Source of the DNA: Phytophthora quininea
Lineage: Eukaryota; Oomycota; Peronosporomycetes; Peronosporales; Peronosporaceae
Reading direction: 5' to 3'
Assembly (NCBI GenBank): GCA_011947345.1
Contig: JAAVTG010000075.1
Location: 186,001 to 250,000, forward strand
Length of the DNA: 64,000 nucleotides
Each line of letters starts with the position of its first letter. Positions within the stretch are counted from its first letter, which is position 1. Below, in pieces: positions 1 to 11,679 of this stretch. A program made the translations under genes and the position numbers. The notes beneath the pieces were generated by a model that worked only from the letters and a program-made list of their open reading frames with translations, was not told the origin of the DNA and did not search any database.

Positions 1-434
1 GTTTGAGAATTGGGACAAAAAGTGTGAAAGGCGCTGATTGCGTCAAGTCCAAGTATCTCGAATGTTCGTGAAGGAACATCGCTTAGTAGGCTGGACAAGG
101 TGACGAAGGTGTATGTGTGGCCTTCTGCCCGTGGAATGCTCTACCAAGGACGAGTTTGTGGAGATCTCGCCAATCCCCGCAAGCTTAGTCGACAGGTGAC
201 GAATAGCGTGTTCACAATTGCTTTTGCATTGAAGACACCGCCGAGAATAGACAGCGACATGGGCCATTGCAACGTCAACGGAATCCGCTGCACTGTGACA
301 GCGTCTTGATCGACAACAAAGCGCCAGGGAGTTCTTGCTTCTTGGCCAGCATGGAGAAGAACGGGGTCGCACCTAACCGAGAACCACGTTGAAGTTCAAA
401 GGTTCAGTGCCTTCCAGACCGCAAGCTTCGAGCG
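1..434. other. no gene recognised (left edge)
   Basis: I see no convincing gene here. Short open frames exist on both strands, but none has a recognisable domain or a splice structure that joins to a neighbour. The stretch lies directly upstream of the ketohexokinase-like gene that starts at 435 and probably holds its promoter. Confidence 0.4.
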
Positions 435-1853
435 ATGGAGGTGATCGGCGTCGGGATCGCGGTGGTGGACGTGATCCACGAGGTGTCTGCGTATCCCCAA
501 GGTCGGTAACACAACAGCAAGGTTTTCCTGGCGAGAGGGTTCTAATGGTGTGGGATTTTGCCAACCTAGAGGACTCCAAGGTGTGTGGATCTCTCGAGCT
601 GGTATAATTGCTGTTCGATAGCTAACTCCGTCGTGGTAGACACGGTCGCTCGCGAGTCGGAAGTCCAGGTGAATCAGCGTCTCAAATCTTATTCCTGGTG
701 GATTCTGGTGATGGCTTTGGAGTGTTGACTTGTGCGGAGCAACGCAGAGGAGGAAACGTCGCAAATGCTTTGGTAAACTAGTTGTTTGAGACAAGATACC
801 GCAAGGGTGCCTGTAGATGAAAAGTATGTGCCAGGTGGTGTGTGCGCAGTTAGGTGGTCGCTGCAAGTGGCTCGGGATGTCCACGGACCCGACCAAAGAC
901 AGCGACGCCGCGTTCGTCCACTCGGATCTTTCGTCCTTTGGGGTCGACTGCTCTCTAGCGAGTATTGCGACGGAAGGGAGCATGCCTGTGTCGGTACGTC
1001 GAGTCTACAAACTAACAATGTGTTATGCATGATCTAAGGTAAAGTGAATTCTCTCTTTGCTGCAGTTTATCTTGTCGAGTCGTGCGACGAGGTCTCGCTC
1101 GATCGTGAACTCGCGCAATTTGGCCGAGTTGAGCTACGAAAACTTTGTGAGCCAAGTCAAGCTGTACCGAGCCAATGTGCCGCAAGATACCCCTGTGTGG
1201 TTCCACTTTGAAGGACGCAATATGAACGACACGGAGCAAATGATGCTGTACGTGCGAGACAACATGCCCACCGCAAGAATCTCAGTCGAAATCGAGGCGC
1301 TACGCAACGAATGGAGCTCCGCAATGAAGTACGTGGCGTAGCTATAGCGTAGCAGAACCATTTCACAACTGATATTATTTGTTGCTGCAACTACTGCTAG
1401 GTTGGTTTCGTTGGCAGACTACGTCTTCATGTCGAAGGATTATCTTCGCGAGAAAATGGGTTTTTCAAGCGCCGATGAATTCTTCCTAGCTGTGCGAGCG
1501 AAGCAATGGGGCGAGCAGTGGGCCAAGTGGGCAAAGGCATTTATCTGTCCCTGGGGAGCTGAAGGCGTGTACTACCTCGAAATGGCAGGGCAAGTTGTTC
1601 GCTATATCCTGCCTCTCGAATCGACAAAGTGGTCGAGTCGGTCGGCGCTGGAGATTCGTTTATTGGAGCAAGTCTCTCTGGGTTTGCGAGTGGAGTTAAA
1701 TCTCTCGACCAGGTGCTGAAGACGGCGTGTGAAGTGGCAAGTACCAAGTGCTTGTACCAAGGATTCGCCCTGCCGGCAGAGAAGAAGCTCTCATGGCAAA
1801 CATCAATTCGTCGTGAAGGTGGTCACCAACGCGTTAGTTCAAGTGCTGCCTGA
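435..1853 (+). CDS. ketohexokinase-like PfkB sugar kinase, copy 1, with one frame break
   Basis: PfkB-family kinase most like animal ketohexokinase; the family phosphorylates a sugar, typically fructose, with ATP in the cytosol. I read exons 435-501, 570-580, 640-668, 748-772, 835-993, 1066-1328 and 1401-1853, all with GT-AG introns. Landmarks in order are MEVIGVGIAVVDVIHE at the N-terminus, the PfkB signature RGGNVANAL, HFEGRN, the strand YVFMSKDYL, and the nucleotide-site signature ESVGAGDSFIGAS with the catalytic Asp. The paralogue at 10219-11596 has the same exon plan. Two differences stand out. The reading frame slips by one base near 1609, between YYLEMAG and VVESVGAGD. The exon ending at 993 lacks the seven residues VRLEETD found in the paralogue. 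It may be a gene with a sequence error or an early pseudogene. Confidence 0.75.
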
Positions 1854-1935
1854 AAACAACTTCGAGAAGATTAGCTTCATCGCATACGCCTCAAGAAGAC
1901 CAACGTTCTCAATCGTACGAGTTTTGTTCATTTTT

Positions 1936-3770
1936 TTACACTTGCACAGAGGAATGTTCAGCATCGCTCGACGTGACGGAAGAACTAGAGGTCGAGTCCG
2001 GTCCCTTGCGGCTCAGAGTACTCAGCATCGCAATAGCCGGTAGGTGAACAGGTAAATGGTCGGCATGGATTTCGTTCGATGCAAGAGAAGAGCTTGAGGA
2101 TGGAGACTGGGTCGAAGTAGGTGTGGTCACGCCGGACTGGTGCTGATCTGGGTCGCTGTCAACGCTCATGTTGTCAGATTGATCAGCATCCTGAGCGTCC
2201 TGCCGTCTGACCTTGCCAACCGTCCGCTTTGCAGCATTTCGGAGTCGACGAGCCAAGGCCAGTGCTGGGCTTTCGTGTATGTTTCCAACAGTGTCTGGCG
2301 TGGTCACGGGACGCATGTGGTGGTCGACGCCGATCATCTCGCACAGTAGGTCAATAAACTCGTCCGCACGGCAGTCCGGAGGCTGCATCTTGTTAATCGG
2401 CCAGTCATGGAGACGCATCTTGCCTTTCACGCCGCAGGGTTCCACCGTCACATCAATTCTTCGCCACCGAAGGGTCTGCTGTAGATTGCACAGCATTTCG
2501 TGGGGGTATTCCACCTCCTGCTTGTTGTCACAGTCGAATCCTTCGATGCTGGGGTTTCGTGGTGCACTTCGCGCATCAAGTCCAAGCTCGCAGTTCTCGA
2601 CTTCGATCGACGTGTCTACTTTCGCATTCAGTTTCTCCAAGAAGCCCAAGTACGGGATATTGCTGACAGCCGTCTCGTCTCGACTGGAAAACCCCGAGTG
2701 GCGGATATGCCAGCGCCAATCCATGTATCGCTCGGTCAGGAACGTGCTGCCGTACGGACTGTAGCTGCGCATGGACGCCGAAGGGTACGGCACCACGACG
2801 TCGCCGTCCGTCATCGCGATCAACGTTCCATTACGAAAGCGGCGCAGCGACCGCAGAAACTCCGAGTCCGTCTCACTCATTACTTCCAAAAGCGGACGCA
2901 AGGGCTCGGTAGACGAATCGGATGATCGCTCCTGGTACTGCTCTGGCGCTGCAGCAACAGCAACAACAAAACCTATCAGTATCAAATGGCAGCATACAAG
3001 TACTTTGTAAACTCTTACGATCCAGCAGTAAATCGATGCCAGTCTGTCCATAGATCGACTTTGACGCCAACACCTTGTGCACACCAAGACGGAGGATATT
3101 CTGCACCGCAAAACTCATCAATAAATCATTTGCATCCAACACACACACTGGTAAATAATACCTTGACTGTGGACGGTCCTCTGGCGCGTCGGGACCCCAA
3201 ATGGGGTGTGCAGATCGTCACAAAGTCCACGTACTCCATGCGCAGACAGCTCAGCGAACTCATGATCTGCACCAGCGCGTACCGCAAGTACAGACCGCCG
3301 AGCGAGTGGCCGATCACCGACAGCTTGTACCTGTCCACGACAGGGCTCAAGTCGTACTCGAAGACGGTCTCCACGACCTCCTTGGCGAGTCTCGTGCCGC
3401 CAATCTCCATGCCCAGCGACGTGTCCGGCTCGTTGGCGCTGGACTTGATGATGAGCATCTGCCGCTCGCCGTACTTGGTCTTGAGCGCGTCCTCCACCGC
3501 GTCAAAGTCCGCGGCCGAGCCGTTGTTCCCGTGTACGAGCACCACAATGTGCTCGGGCAGGTAGACGGAGCGTAGACCGGCACTCAGAGCGTCAGAGGAC
3601 ATGTCGAAGTGTGTGTGGGTCTGCGGACTGTCAGGGCCTGGCTTGAGGTGGTAGGACGGCGCCTGCACGCGGTTGCTTCTGCTGCTGACCTTGAAAATGG
3701 GCATAATAGACGGATAGAGCTCCGAATTAGGACTGAAACGCTCCAGCGGCAGGACAGGCAAGCGGCGCAC
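1936..3770 (-). CDS. DUF676 (ROG1/FAM135-type) serine esterase
   Basis: Putative alpha/beta-hydrolase lipase or esterase of the DUF676 family. The exons are 3770-3162, 3100-3019 and 2948-1936, whose phases (0, then 1) agree exactly and give about 567 residues. Exon 1 carries HIVVLVHGNNGSAADF (strand and oxyanion loop) and the nucleophile elbow VIGHSLGGLYLRYAL, followed by CTPHLGSRRA. Exon 2 carries a short helix. Exon 3 carries PLLEVMSETDSEFLRSLRRF, typical of this family, and the likely catalytic Asp region near TDGDVVVPY. The C-terminal 100 residues are Ser/Thr-rich and probably disordered. It is transcribed away from the HECT ligase gene across a promoter region of about 1 kb. The substrate cannot be told from sequence. 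The start at 3770 is the first Met of the open frame; a Met further in is possible. Confidence 0.85.
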
Positions 3771-4759
3771 CGAGTCGGATGGGAGTCTTGCAATACGGAA
3801 CTGGCAGAGCCTCGCGGCGATGCCTTGGGCCTGCTGCGCTTGCTCGTTCGACTGACGGCGTCACGTCTTGTTCGCCATCACGTGCGACAAGAACGGGCCG
3901 AAAACGTAATCACGGATTTTCATTATCACAGTAGATTTAATTCGAGTGATATATACTGAGACTATTTGAACTTATACTAGTGCACATGAACCTTTGTTGA
4001 TCTAATTGTATTGGTAATGTACTGTATCAGTGTATAATCGGCTCCGAAGGGATTGTTGCACCGCCGAAGGACGGCGCTGTGCGGCTATGGAGTATGAATT
4101 CCAGCAGCAATTAGCCGCAGCAGCGCTATTGCTTGGGAAAGTATAGGCAACTGATACCTCCGGTGCGTGGAACTCTTCAATCGAAGCCCCAGTTCAGTCG
4201 AGTTGAGGTCGCGGCTGGAGCGTTAAAGCGCGCTTGGAGATAGCAGCCGGAGATGTGGCTTTAGTCGACAGGCTGATCACCTCCGGCAAGAAACCTCGCC
4301 ATGGCAGCAAGCTATAACACGTGTGAAGTTGAGGCTCGTCACGCACAACAACATGCAAAAAGTGAGCAGCAAGGGCCACAGTTGCTGCCAGAAAAAAATC
4401 AGTAACAAGGTGGACCCCCACTTAATGACTTCAGCCTGGAAGGCAGCCGGTGCTGTGTGGACGCGTTCGCCACGCTGCTATCGACAGCCAAGCACACACA
4501 TTGCAGCCTCGCCACGCCACTGCTCGTCCCAACGCACACGTTGCTCTGATCGACTAAAGCCAAGCAGACAAACCTTCCCTTTTGCGTACCGCTGCTCGCG
4601 CCCCTCTCATTGGCCAGCCAGCCAAAGTGTCCAGTGCCCAGACCCACAACACCGCGGCGGCTGAACAGACACAGTCGAGAGGTAGGTTGCTAGATAGATC
4701 ATCTCCTGTGGATAGGTTCACAAGTCAAGTGGCCTCCTCCCCACGCCAAGCTAGCCAAC
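3771..4759. promoter_or_regulatory. divergent intergenic region, esterase / HECT ligase
   Basis: Nearly 1 kb between two divergently transcribed genes. Several short frames cross it, but none shows a domain. It presumably contains both promoters and the 5' leader of the HECT gene. I cannot place individual elements. Confidence 0.4.
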
Positions 4760-6957
4760 ATGGACGACGACTCGTCGCTGGGCGGCGCGCTGATCGCCGC
4801 GGGCGTGTGCGTGTTGCTGCTGTTCTGCTGCCTTGTGATGTGCGCCAGCTACTGCCACCGCCTGGACGACAGCATCGCAATCGACTCGGTGGACCTGCGC
4901 AATCTGCAGCTGCGCGAGGACCTGGTGGACACGGTGCTGGACGCAGGCCGCAGCGAGTGGCAGTGTCTGGTCTGCGCGCACATGAACCACCCCAACCACG
5001 AGCTGTGTCTGCTCTGCGGCACGTCGGCCGAGTTCTCGACCATGCAGGAGGCTGCAGAGGACGCCAGCAGCCAAGCAAGACACCGCCGCGTGGCCAGAAC
5101 CACCTTCCTACTGGGGGCAGACACCGGCACGCTGCTCAGCTCCACTCTGTTGGAGAACTTGACGGAAAGTTCCGACTCAAACGCGGTCGTGGTGGGAGAC
5201 GTCAGGCTGCAGAAGGCCAAGACGCTGCCGCTGCTGCGTAGCGAGTCGTCGCAGGACACGGCACAAGAGCTGGAGGCGACCACCAGCATGCGCCAGCGAG
5301 CGCTGCGGTACAGAAGACTTAACGAGATGCAGCTCAACCAGAAGCAGCGAGGGGCCAGTCGACGCAGACTCTGGCAACGGGTGCCACTACCCAATGGAGG
5401 TTTCGTCTGGGTCAGGACCATGGAGCCGGCGGCACCTGGGTCGGTGTTTGCACGAGCAGACTCTTTTGTGAGCAAACTGAGGAACAATTCCTTCTTGACC
5501 AAGAACCCAGAGGTAAGACACTTGCATGGAGACTTAGCAGAGCAACTACACCGCAAAAACGCGGCATCTATGGGCTTCTTCTCGGAGCTTAGTGCGTCAG
5601 GACAAATGGTGTATCGGAAAACGGACTCGGTGGCGTTGGATATCGATCTCAAAAGAGAGGGAGACGACGCGGCTGTGGATCTGGAAGGAGTGCTTGCCAT
5701 GACCTGGCGCGAGAAGAAACGCTGGTTCCTCAAGCAGATCACTAAGCTGGCGGTGCCGTACACAGAGTCCATGTTTAAGATCGACGTGCGAAGGTCTGCA
5801 ATCCTGGACGACGCGTTGCCCCAACTCGCTGGAGACGGCATCGACACTTACAGGATGCAGGAACACCTGAATATTGGCTTCATTGGAGAGCCGGCTCTGG
5901 ATGCTGGCGGTGTGCTACGTGAATGGTTTGTGCTTGTTTGCCAAGAACTCTTTAGCGCAGAGCGAGGTCTGTTCGTGACGACACATGCGGAAGACTCTAG
6001 TTATTGGATCAATTCGGAGTCTACGAAGGCCGTGCCAGAAGGCCAAGACCATTTGCAGTATTTCACCTTTGCTGGCAGGTTACTGGGGAAAGCCATTCTG
6101 GACGGTCTGGTACTGGAAGTTAGTCTCTCGCTGCCTTTGCTGAAGCATCTTCTTGGTGTCCCCATCACTTTCTCCGACCTGGAGTTTCTGGATGAAGAGC
6201 TTTACAAACATTTGACGTGGGTACGCGACAATGACAATGTGGATGCGCTCTGTGTGACTTTTAGCATTCAAACTCCGTCGGGCGAGACAGTCGAGTTGAA
6301 GGAAGGAGGCGACGATATCGACGTGACTGACGAGAACAAGTTAGAGTACCTGTCGCTCGTGCTGCGCTACCGCATGTTGGATAGTGTGGCCGACCAATTG
6401 ACGGCACTATTGAAGGGGTTGTACGAGGTCATCCCGAAGAATCTGCTCACCATATTCGACTACCAGGAGCTGGATTTCTACCTCAGTGGGCTGCCGACCC
6501 TGAACGTGACGGATTGGCAGAATAACTCTCGTGTCCGTCACGCCGCTACAGACTCGGATACTGAAGAGCTTGAACGCGAGCTTGAAGTGATCCAGTGGTT
6601 CTGGGATGTCGTGGGCTCCTTCACAGATGACCAGCGTGCCAGACTGCTACAGTTTGCTACCGGCTCTTCACGTGTGCCGGTGGAGGGGTTCAGGGCACTC
6701 ACAAGTGCTAGCGGAATTGTGCACCCGTTCACACTGCAAATGGTACCGCTGGGTACCCCTCCGCTTGGGATGTGTCCTCGCGCGCATACGTGCTTTAACC
6801 GGATTGATTTACCGGTGTACGAGACCAAGGGTGACCTCAACTCATACCTGACACTTGTACGTATCATTCTTTGTGCTGCTGCTACAGCATTGCTAACTAA
6901 TGTGTGACTGACGTGCAGGTTATTCAAATGGAGATCACGGGTTTCGGCTTCGAATAA
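4760..6957 (+). CDS. HECT E3 ubiquitin ligase with N-terminal membrane anchor and RanBP2 zinc finger
   Basis: HECT-domain ubiquitin ligase of about 711 residues. The exons are 4760-6856 and 6919-6957; the last exon encodes VIQMEITGFGFE and stop, the typical HECT C-terminus. Residues 8-31 form a Leu/Cys/Val-rich membrane segment. Residues 67-86 form a RanBP2-type zinc finger (W67, C69, C72, C83, C86). The HECT fold spans roughly 350 to the end, with GGVLREWF, the FAGRLLGKA motif and FNRIDLP; the catalytic thioester cysteine is C678 in RAHTCFNR. Ubiquitin is passed from an E2 to C678 and then to substrate. The anchor predicts action at a membrane, with the finger possibly binding ubiquitin, as RanBP2-type fingers often do. 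The gene is intact with no frame break. Confidence 0.93.
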
Positions 6958-7387
6958 GTTATGAAAGCTGGGAGCACAAGGGACACAAGAGACGATTAGA
7001 TGGAAGAGTCTGTAAAAATGGTAATCGTGAAGAGTTTTTGACGGTGTTGGCTGCAGGATTTTTTGCAGGTCCTCCCGAGTGAATGTGTTGCTCAAAGTAT
7101 TCTGTTCGAAACCAACACATCGTCTATAACTGGCTGGGTGTTGAATGGTCACTTGAGTTTAATGCAAGAGACTGAAGTCGTTGGCATCAGCACCCCTACT
7201 GCCCCTGTAGAACCAAGTGAACGCACTTCGACGTGGGCAACAATGACCAAGAGGGGAAGAAGCGAAGCGAGAAGAAAAATGTCGATGGGTTACAAGAGGG
7301 GTGGGCAGCAGCAGTGACATCCCCGACACCGATACCGAGCATAATGGCCTACCGACACAAGCTTCCCACCGAGATATAAGCCCGACG
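6958..7387. other. intergenic, nothing recognised
   Basis: About 430 bases after the HECT stop codon. A 204-residue open frame on the minus strand reaches back over the HECT 3' end, but it has no domain and overlaps real coding sequence, so it is not called. I see nothing else that I can support. Confidence 0.35.
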
Positions 7388-8980
7388 ATGGTGGATTTAT
7401 CGTTTTATCGCGCCAGTGCCCAACTTTACGGAGAACTTCATCAACGTTTGAATCGTGTCAGGACGGACGAATTCACGGAAGCGAATGTCCTGCAGACTGG
7501 ACGCCAGCTCCTTCAAGCGCTGGATCAACTGGCCCGAGCAGCCGATCCTCGTTCCGACCAAAAAGTTCCTGTCCGTTTGTGATGCTGTTATCGATGATGC
7601 TGCCCACACTTCGCAAGTATCTTTCGTGGACCAAGTCTACACGTTCGATATGGAACAGCTATCCGGCCGTACTGCGTGTGCAAAGTACCAACTCCGACGC
7701 ACCTGCTTACAAGAGTGAAATAGATACAGCTCTATGGGCGATGATAGCCCAGCATGACATTCTCACACGCATTTCTCTCCAAGCAGCACAAATATTGCGG
7801 TTTATCGACATTAATGAGGGGTGGATCATGATGGCCCACTTCCGAAACAGAAAATGCACCATGCGAAGACTGTGTCGAGTACGTCATCTGAATCGTCTTC
7901 TGCTTCTTCGGCGGCTTCTACACCCAGAGAGCCCACGGATACTATTGTTCAGCCGCCGCAAGCGAATCGATTTCTGATTCCTCAAGTCTATCATATTTCT
8001 TTGGAGCTTTCTCATGCCCACGCAGAGTGCAAAGTTTATCTTGCGGAGCTTGTTGAGTGCCTTGTCGAGAAGATTGATCTGGTAAGATGCAATGACACTG
8101 CGCTGGATCTCCATCATCACGCTCACAGTGTGTTCTGCACAGATCGCAAAGTATATGTGCACGCCGACAGCTAGCAAAGATGCAGCTAAAGCACGAATTT
8201 CTGCAGTGAGTAGCTTGTTGAAGTATCAAGAGCAAGACTAACATTGTTTGTCGTGCGTCTTTGTTAGAGAGAGTTTGTTGAACGATTAGTTCTTCAACTA
8301 CTCGCGCCAATTGGGCAGCGGATGGTGGCGGACCCTTCACCTGCATACACAAGCCTATTTCCACGAGTGCTTGAGCAATGCATCACTGTCACGATTGAGT
8401 ACGCAGCACAGCAACAAGTGTTAGTATCACCACTAACCGTGCAAACTGTCTTTGTTTTTAATGTAGTAATTTTGCTCGAAGTAATGGCAAGCGGAATGAT
8501 TTACAGGCAGGTCCGTTCGAAGCAGCTGCAATGCACCTCCGGACGTGGAGTTGCAAGCTTGAAATCGAGTACAATACGCTCGTGAGGTATATCGGCAACA
8601 ACAACAAGAGCAACAATAACCATGAAGGTAGCTGGGATGCGGATACAATGGATAATGCTGCCAGCAATCACCTGGATCTATTGAACCTGGGCGGATTCAA
8701 GCGCTTGGATTCCACAGTGAATTCATGGCTGAACAGCAACTTAACTACTGCGAATGGCCCCGACCTTGGTAGTGGAACGTCAGCAAGGTCGTGGGGGTTT
8801 CAAACATCGCTGGCGGAATTCGGAGCACACTTGTGCGCTCATTCTCGGGTAGATCTACGTTTAGTGGATCTCCGTCATCCTAAACCCCTTCCAGCATGTT
8901 CAATCAATGACCACAGCCTCGATCGTCCAGAGCATGAGCGTAGACAGTCGATCATACTTGAAACGTTGTGGAAAAGTTGA
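7388..8980 (+). CDS. unknown protein, fragmented reading frames (uncertain)
   Basis: I do not recognise this gene. Plus-strand blocks that look coding follow each other in different frames. They are a helical segment (SAQLYGELHQRLNRVRTDEF, from about 7388), a block around VCDAVIDDAAHTSQVSFVDQ (7570-7680), one around TALWAMIAQHDILTRISLQA (about 7730-7810), a Ser-rich linker with QVYHISLELSHAHAECKVYL (7860-8090), and a last block with NLGGFKRLDSTVNSWLNSNL (8640-8760). Frame changes occur with no room for introns, so the gene is either decayed or carries several sequence errors. The minus strand also has long frames, including a Leu-rich hydrophobic stretch near 8600, so even the strand is not certain. 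The 3' end would overlap the METTL22 gene tail-to-tail. Confidence 0.3.
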
Positions 8981-10229
8981 TATAGGGACCTCGCGGACGA
9001 TGAAGCGAAGAGCGTCGGTTGTGCACAACCGACACTTCACTTGATTCTCGCAAATACGAGTGTGATATTTGCTTGGATCGTGTCTGCAAATGTGATCTTG
9101 GAAGGCATCGTAGCCTAGCGAGACAACCCGCATCGCTGTTGCCGAAAAACGGTGCGTCGTTCCAACGTGATGTAAGCCTTGACTTGAGGATGATCCATCA
9201 TTATGAGGCGGAGCATACGCAAAAACAAAATCGTTGTTGCGTCATCGTAAAAACGTCGCTAGCATAGACACACATGAGACTATTATACATGCGAATACTA
9301 CAAGACCTCGCGTACCTGGCGATGACAACGGTTAGATTATTGAATTCATCTTCGTCGCCAGAAAACCAATCGAACACAGGTGAACGATCGCCTACTTCGG
9401 TTGGTGGGAAATGGGTAGTACTCCAATCCAGCATGCGCAGTCGCAAGTCTCCCTGCAGTCAAGACCATCGGTTAGAAACGATGTGCAATGTGAATTCCAC
9501 TACTACTTAACTCACATGGCAATTACGATCGGCATTTCTCTGAGACAGAAGTAGTGCTTCGGCATCTGTATCAGTTGCATATACGCAGCGGGCTAGCTGG
9601 GAAGCAACAATTGAAGCAAAACCTGGAGCAACGAATAGCACAGAAAAATAATCAACTTCTACATGCGCACAACCAACGCAACCGTACCGATTCCGCAGCC
9701 CAGCTCGAGAATGGTTTTCTCAGCAAATAGCTCCTTGATTTGGGCATTCACGTCAGCATATGTGAAAATTTTCAAGTATAATGGTAAAACTGACCGGTGC
9801 GCTGTAAATGTACTCCACCAAGAGAAATGCTGCTCGCCAAAGCTGTGTACCAGCAGTATCCCACGTGCTGCGACCCATCACTTCCAGAACGAAAACATGT
9901 TCCCTTTCATCTCCCAACTGCCTTCCGCTCTCTGAAGTGGCTGCGTCTGCCCACTTTGGTCGTTTCCGAGGCAAAATGACATCTCCATCACTGTCTACTT
10001 CCAGCTGTGGGGTTTGCCGCACAATAAATACCTGTGCTCCACCTTTGCCAGTTATACCCTGCATCTGCTCAAGTTCGAGTTCAACCTCAGACGTCACGTT
10101 GTGGCGTGTGGTATCAACGTCTTCGTTGGGTGTCCTGTCGTTTGAGAGATCTGAGTTTTCATTGACAAGAGCAACACCAAATGAGCTTCGGCATCCCCAT
10201 TCACAGATCAAAAAGCAGTTAAGTACCAT
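8900..10229 (-). CDS. METTL22: METTL22-like protein-lysine methyltransferase
   Basis: Seven-beta-strand SAM-dependent methyltransferase of the METTL21/22 family; human METTL22 methylates the DNA/RNA-binding protein KIN17. The N-terminal half has the acidic/basic motif QLEVDSDGDVILPRKRP and then TQLWRAAFLLVEYIYSAP. A GTCAGT intron leads to ELFAEKTILELGCGIG (SAM motif I). The next exons give FASIVASQLARCVYATDTDA, then RLRMLDWST, then NLTVVIAS. The last block has DDATTILFLRMLRLIM and ends FPQRFKYDRLSTLMLW, matching the METTL22 C-terminus. The join between NLTVVIAS and the DD motif needs one more base in an A5 run on the plus strand at 9249-9253. The first usable ATG (10229) lies just after an in-frame stop and overlaps the stop region of the upstream kinase gene by 11 bases. 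Confidence 0.82.
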
Positions 10230-11596
10230 TTACACCGTCGAAAGCTTTGTTCTCTAGAAGCTGCTGCCACTTTACCATTTTGTTCGCAGGCAATTTGGAT
10301 CCATGCTGCGTACATTTGGTGGTAGCAACATCGCACGCTATCGTCAGAACAATGTTCAGCGGCACGTCTCCACGCGATAAACCAGCAAGACTAGCACCGA
10401 TAAAAGTATCTCCAGCCCCATTTGACTCCACTACATGATCTAGTGTAGCCGTTTGGATATGATGAGTCGATGCGTCCGACATATCCAGGTAGTAGACACC
10501 CTCTGACCCCCAAGGGCATATAAATGCCTTCACCCATTCCTCCCACTTCTCTCCCCACTGTTTCGCCAAAATTCCATCAAAGAACTCCTTCGCGCTCGAC
10601 ATTCCTACGTTCTCACGAAGGTAGTCCTTCGACATGAACACGTAGTCTGCTTTTGAAGCCAACCTATACATTTATCGATCTTAATTCCAGCTTCAAAACA
10701 TAAAAAACACTCACGTTTTGGCCAGGTTCCAATGGTATCGCGGAAATTCAATTTCCACCGATATCTTGGCGTTTGGCATCCTTGTTCTGGCATGTAGCAT
10801 CATCTCTCTAACTGTCTCCATGTTGCGGCCCTCGAAATGAAACCAGACAGGAGCATTTTCTCCCCGTTCAACTTGCTTCATGTACAGCTCCACTTGTTTC
10901 GCGAACGCTTCGCTGGACAGCTCAACAATATTTCGGGAATGCAAAATCGTACGGGAACCCGATTCTCGGCTTGCCAAAATGTACTGCGTACACAAAGAAA
11001 CCATGAAAATAGCCTGCTCATACTCACGTCAGTCTCCTCCAGACGCACCGATACAGGCATACTGCCCTCTGCTTCAATGCACGCTAACGAGGTATCTACT
11101 CCGAACGCTGCCAGATCATCATGTATAAATGCAGCATCACTGTCCTTGGAAGGATCGGTGGATGTGCTCAGCCATCGACAGCGGCCTCCAAGTTGGGAGC
11201 AAACCACCTAGACAAAATAAGTTAAACAAATTATTATTCTTGCAACTTCTGTAATTTTCACACTTGCCAATGCATTCGCAGCGTTGCCTCCTCTGGAATC
11301 ACCACAACTATCAGTGATAAGCATTTGTCTTCATAAAGGCAAACATATATTTTACCGGCATTTGTAGCTCTCTAGCGATCGCGCCTTGAGCATGCATCAG
11401 ACGATTAACTTTGACATAGTAAATAGCAAGGTACTACCCCTATCGAACCTTGGAGTCCTCTGAGAGGCACGACGTTTGCTAGTGTTAATCGTCACCGTAG
11501 TCAGTAATGTACCGAAGGAGCGCGTCTACCTTTAGGATACGTGGCCACCTCATGGACAACATCGATCGCAGCGGTCCCCACTGCAATCACCTCCAT
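10219..11596 (-). CDS. ketohexokinase-like PfkB sugar kinase, copy 2 (intact)
   Basis: Paralogue of the gene at 435-1853 in the opposite orientation and apparently complete. The first exon starts with MEVIAVGTAAIDVVHEVATYP, followed by tiny exons with the same positions and phases as copy 1. The motifs are RGGNAANAL, WFHFEGRNMETVREMML, ISVEIE, YVFMSKDYLRENV and ESNGAGDTFIGASLAG (catalytic Asp in GAGD). It keeps the segment VRLEETDYILASRESGSRTI, part of which copy 1 lacks. It likely phosphorylates fructose or a related sugar in the cytosol. The stop codon is at 10219-10221, and the next gene (METTL22) begins within its last codons. No frame break was found in the parts I checked. Confidence 0.82.
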
Positions 11597-11679
11597 TCCC
11601 CCAGAGTTTTCCACTTCTGAAATCTTGCAAAGTACGATTTCGACCACCAAAGTTTAAGCTAATCTATTGACCTTGCTAT

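Noticed and set aside
4849..5847. 332-residue minus-strand frame, Ser/Arg-rich
   Set aside because: Antisense of the HECT ligase gene, which is strongly supported by domains.
6538..7152. 204-residue minus-strand frame across the HECT 3' end
   Set aside because: Overlaps verified coding sequence and shows no recognisable family.
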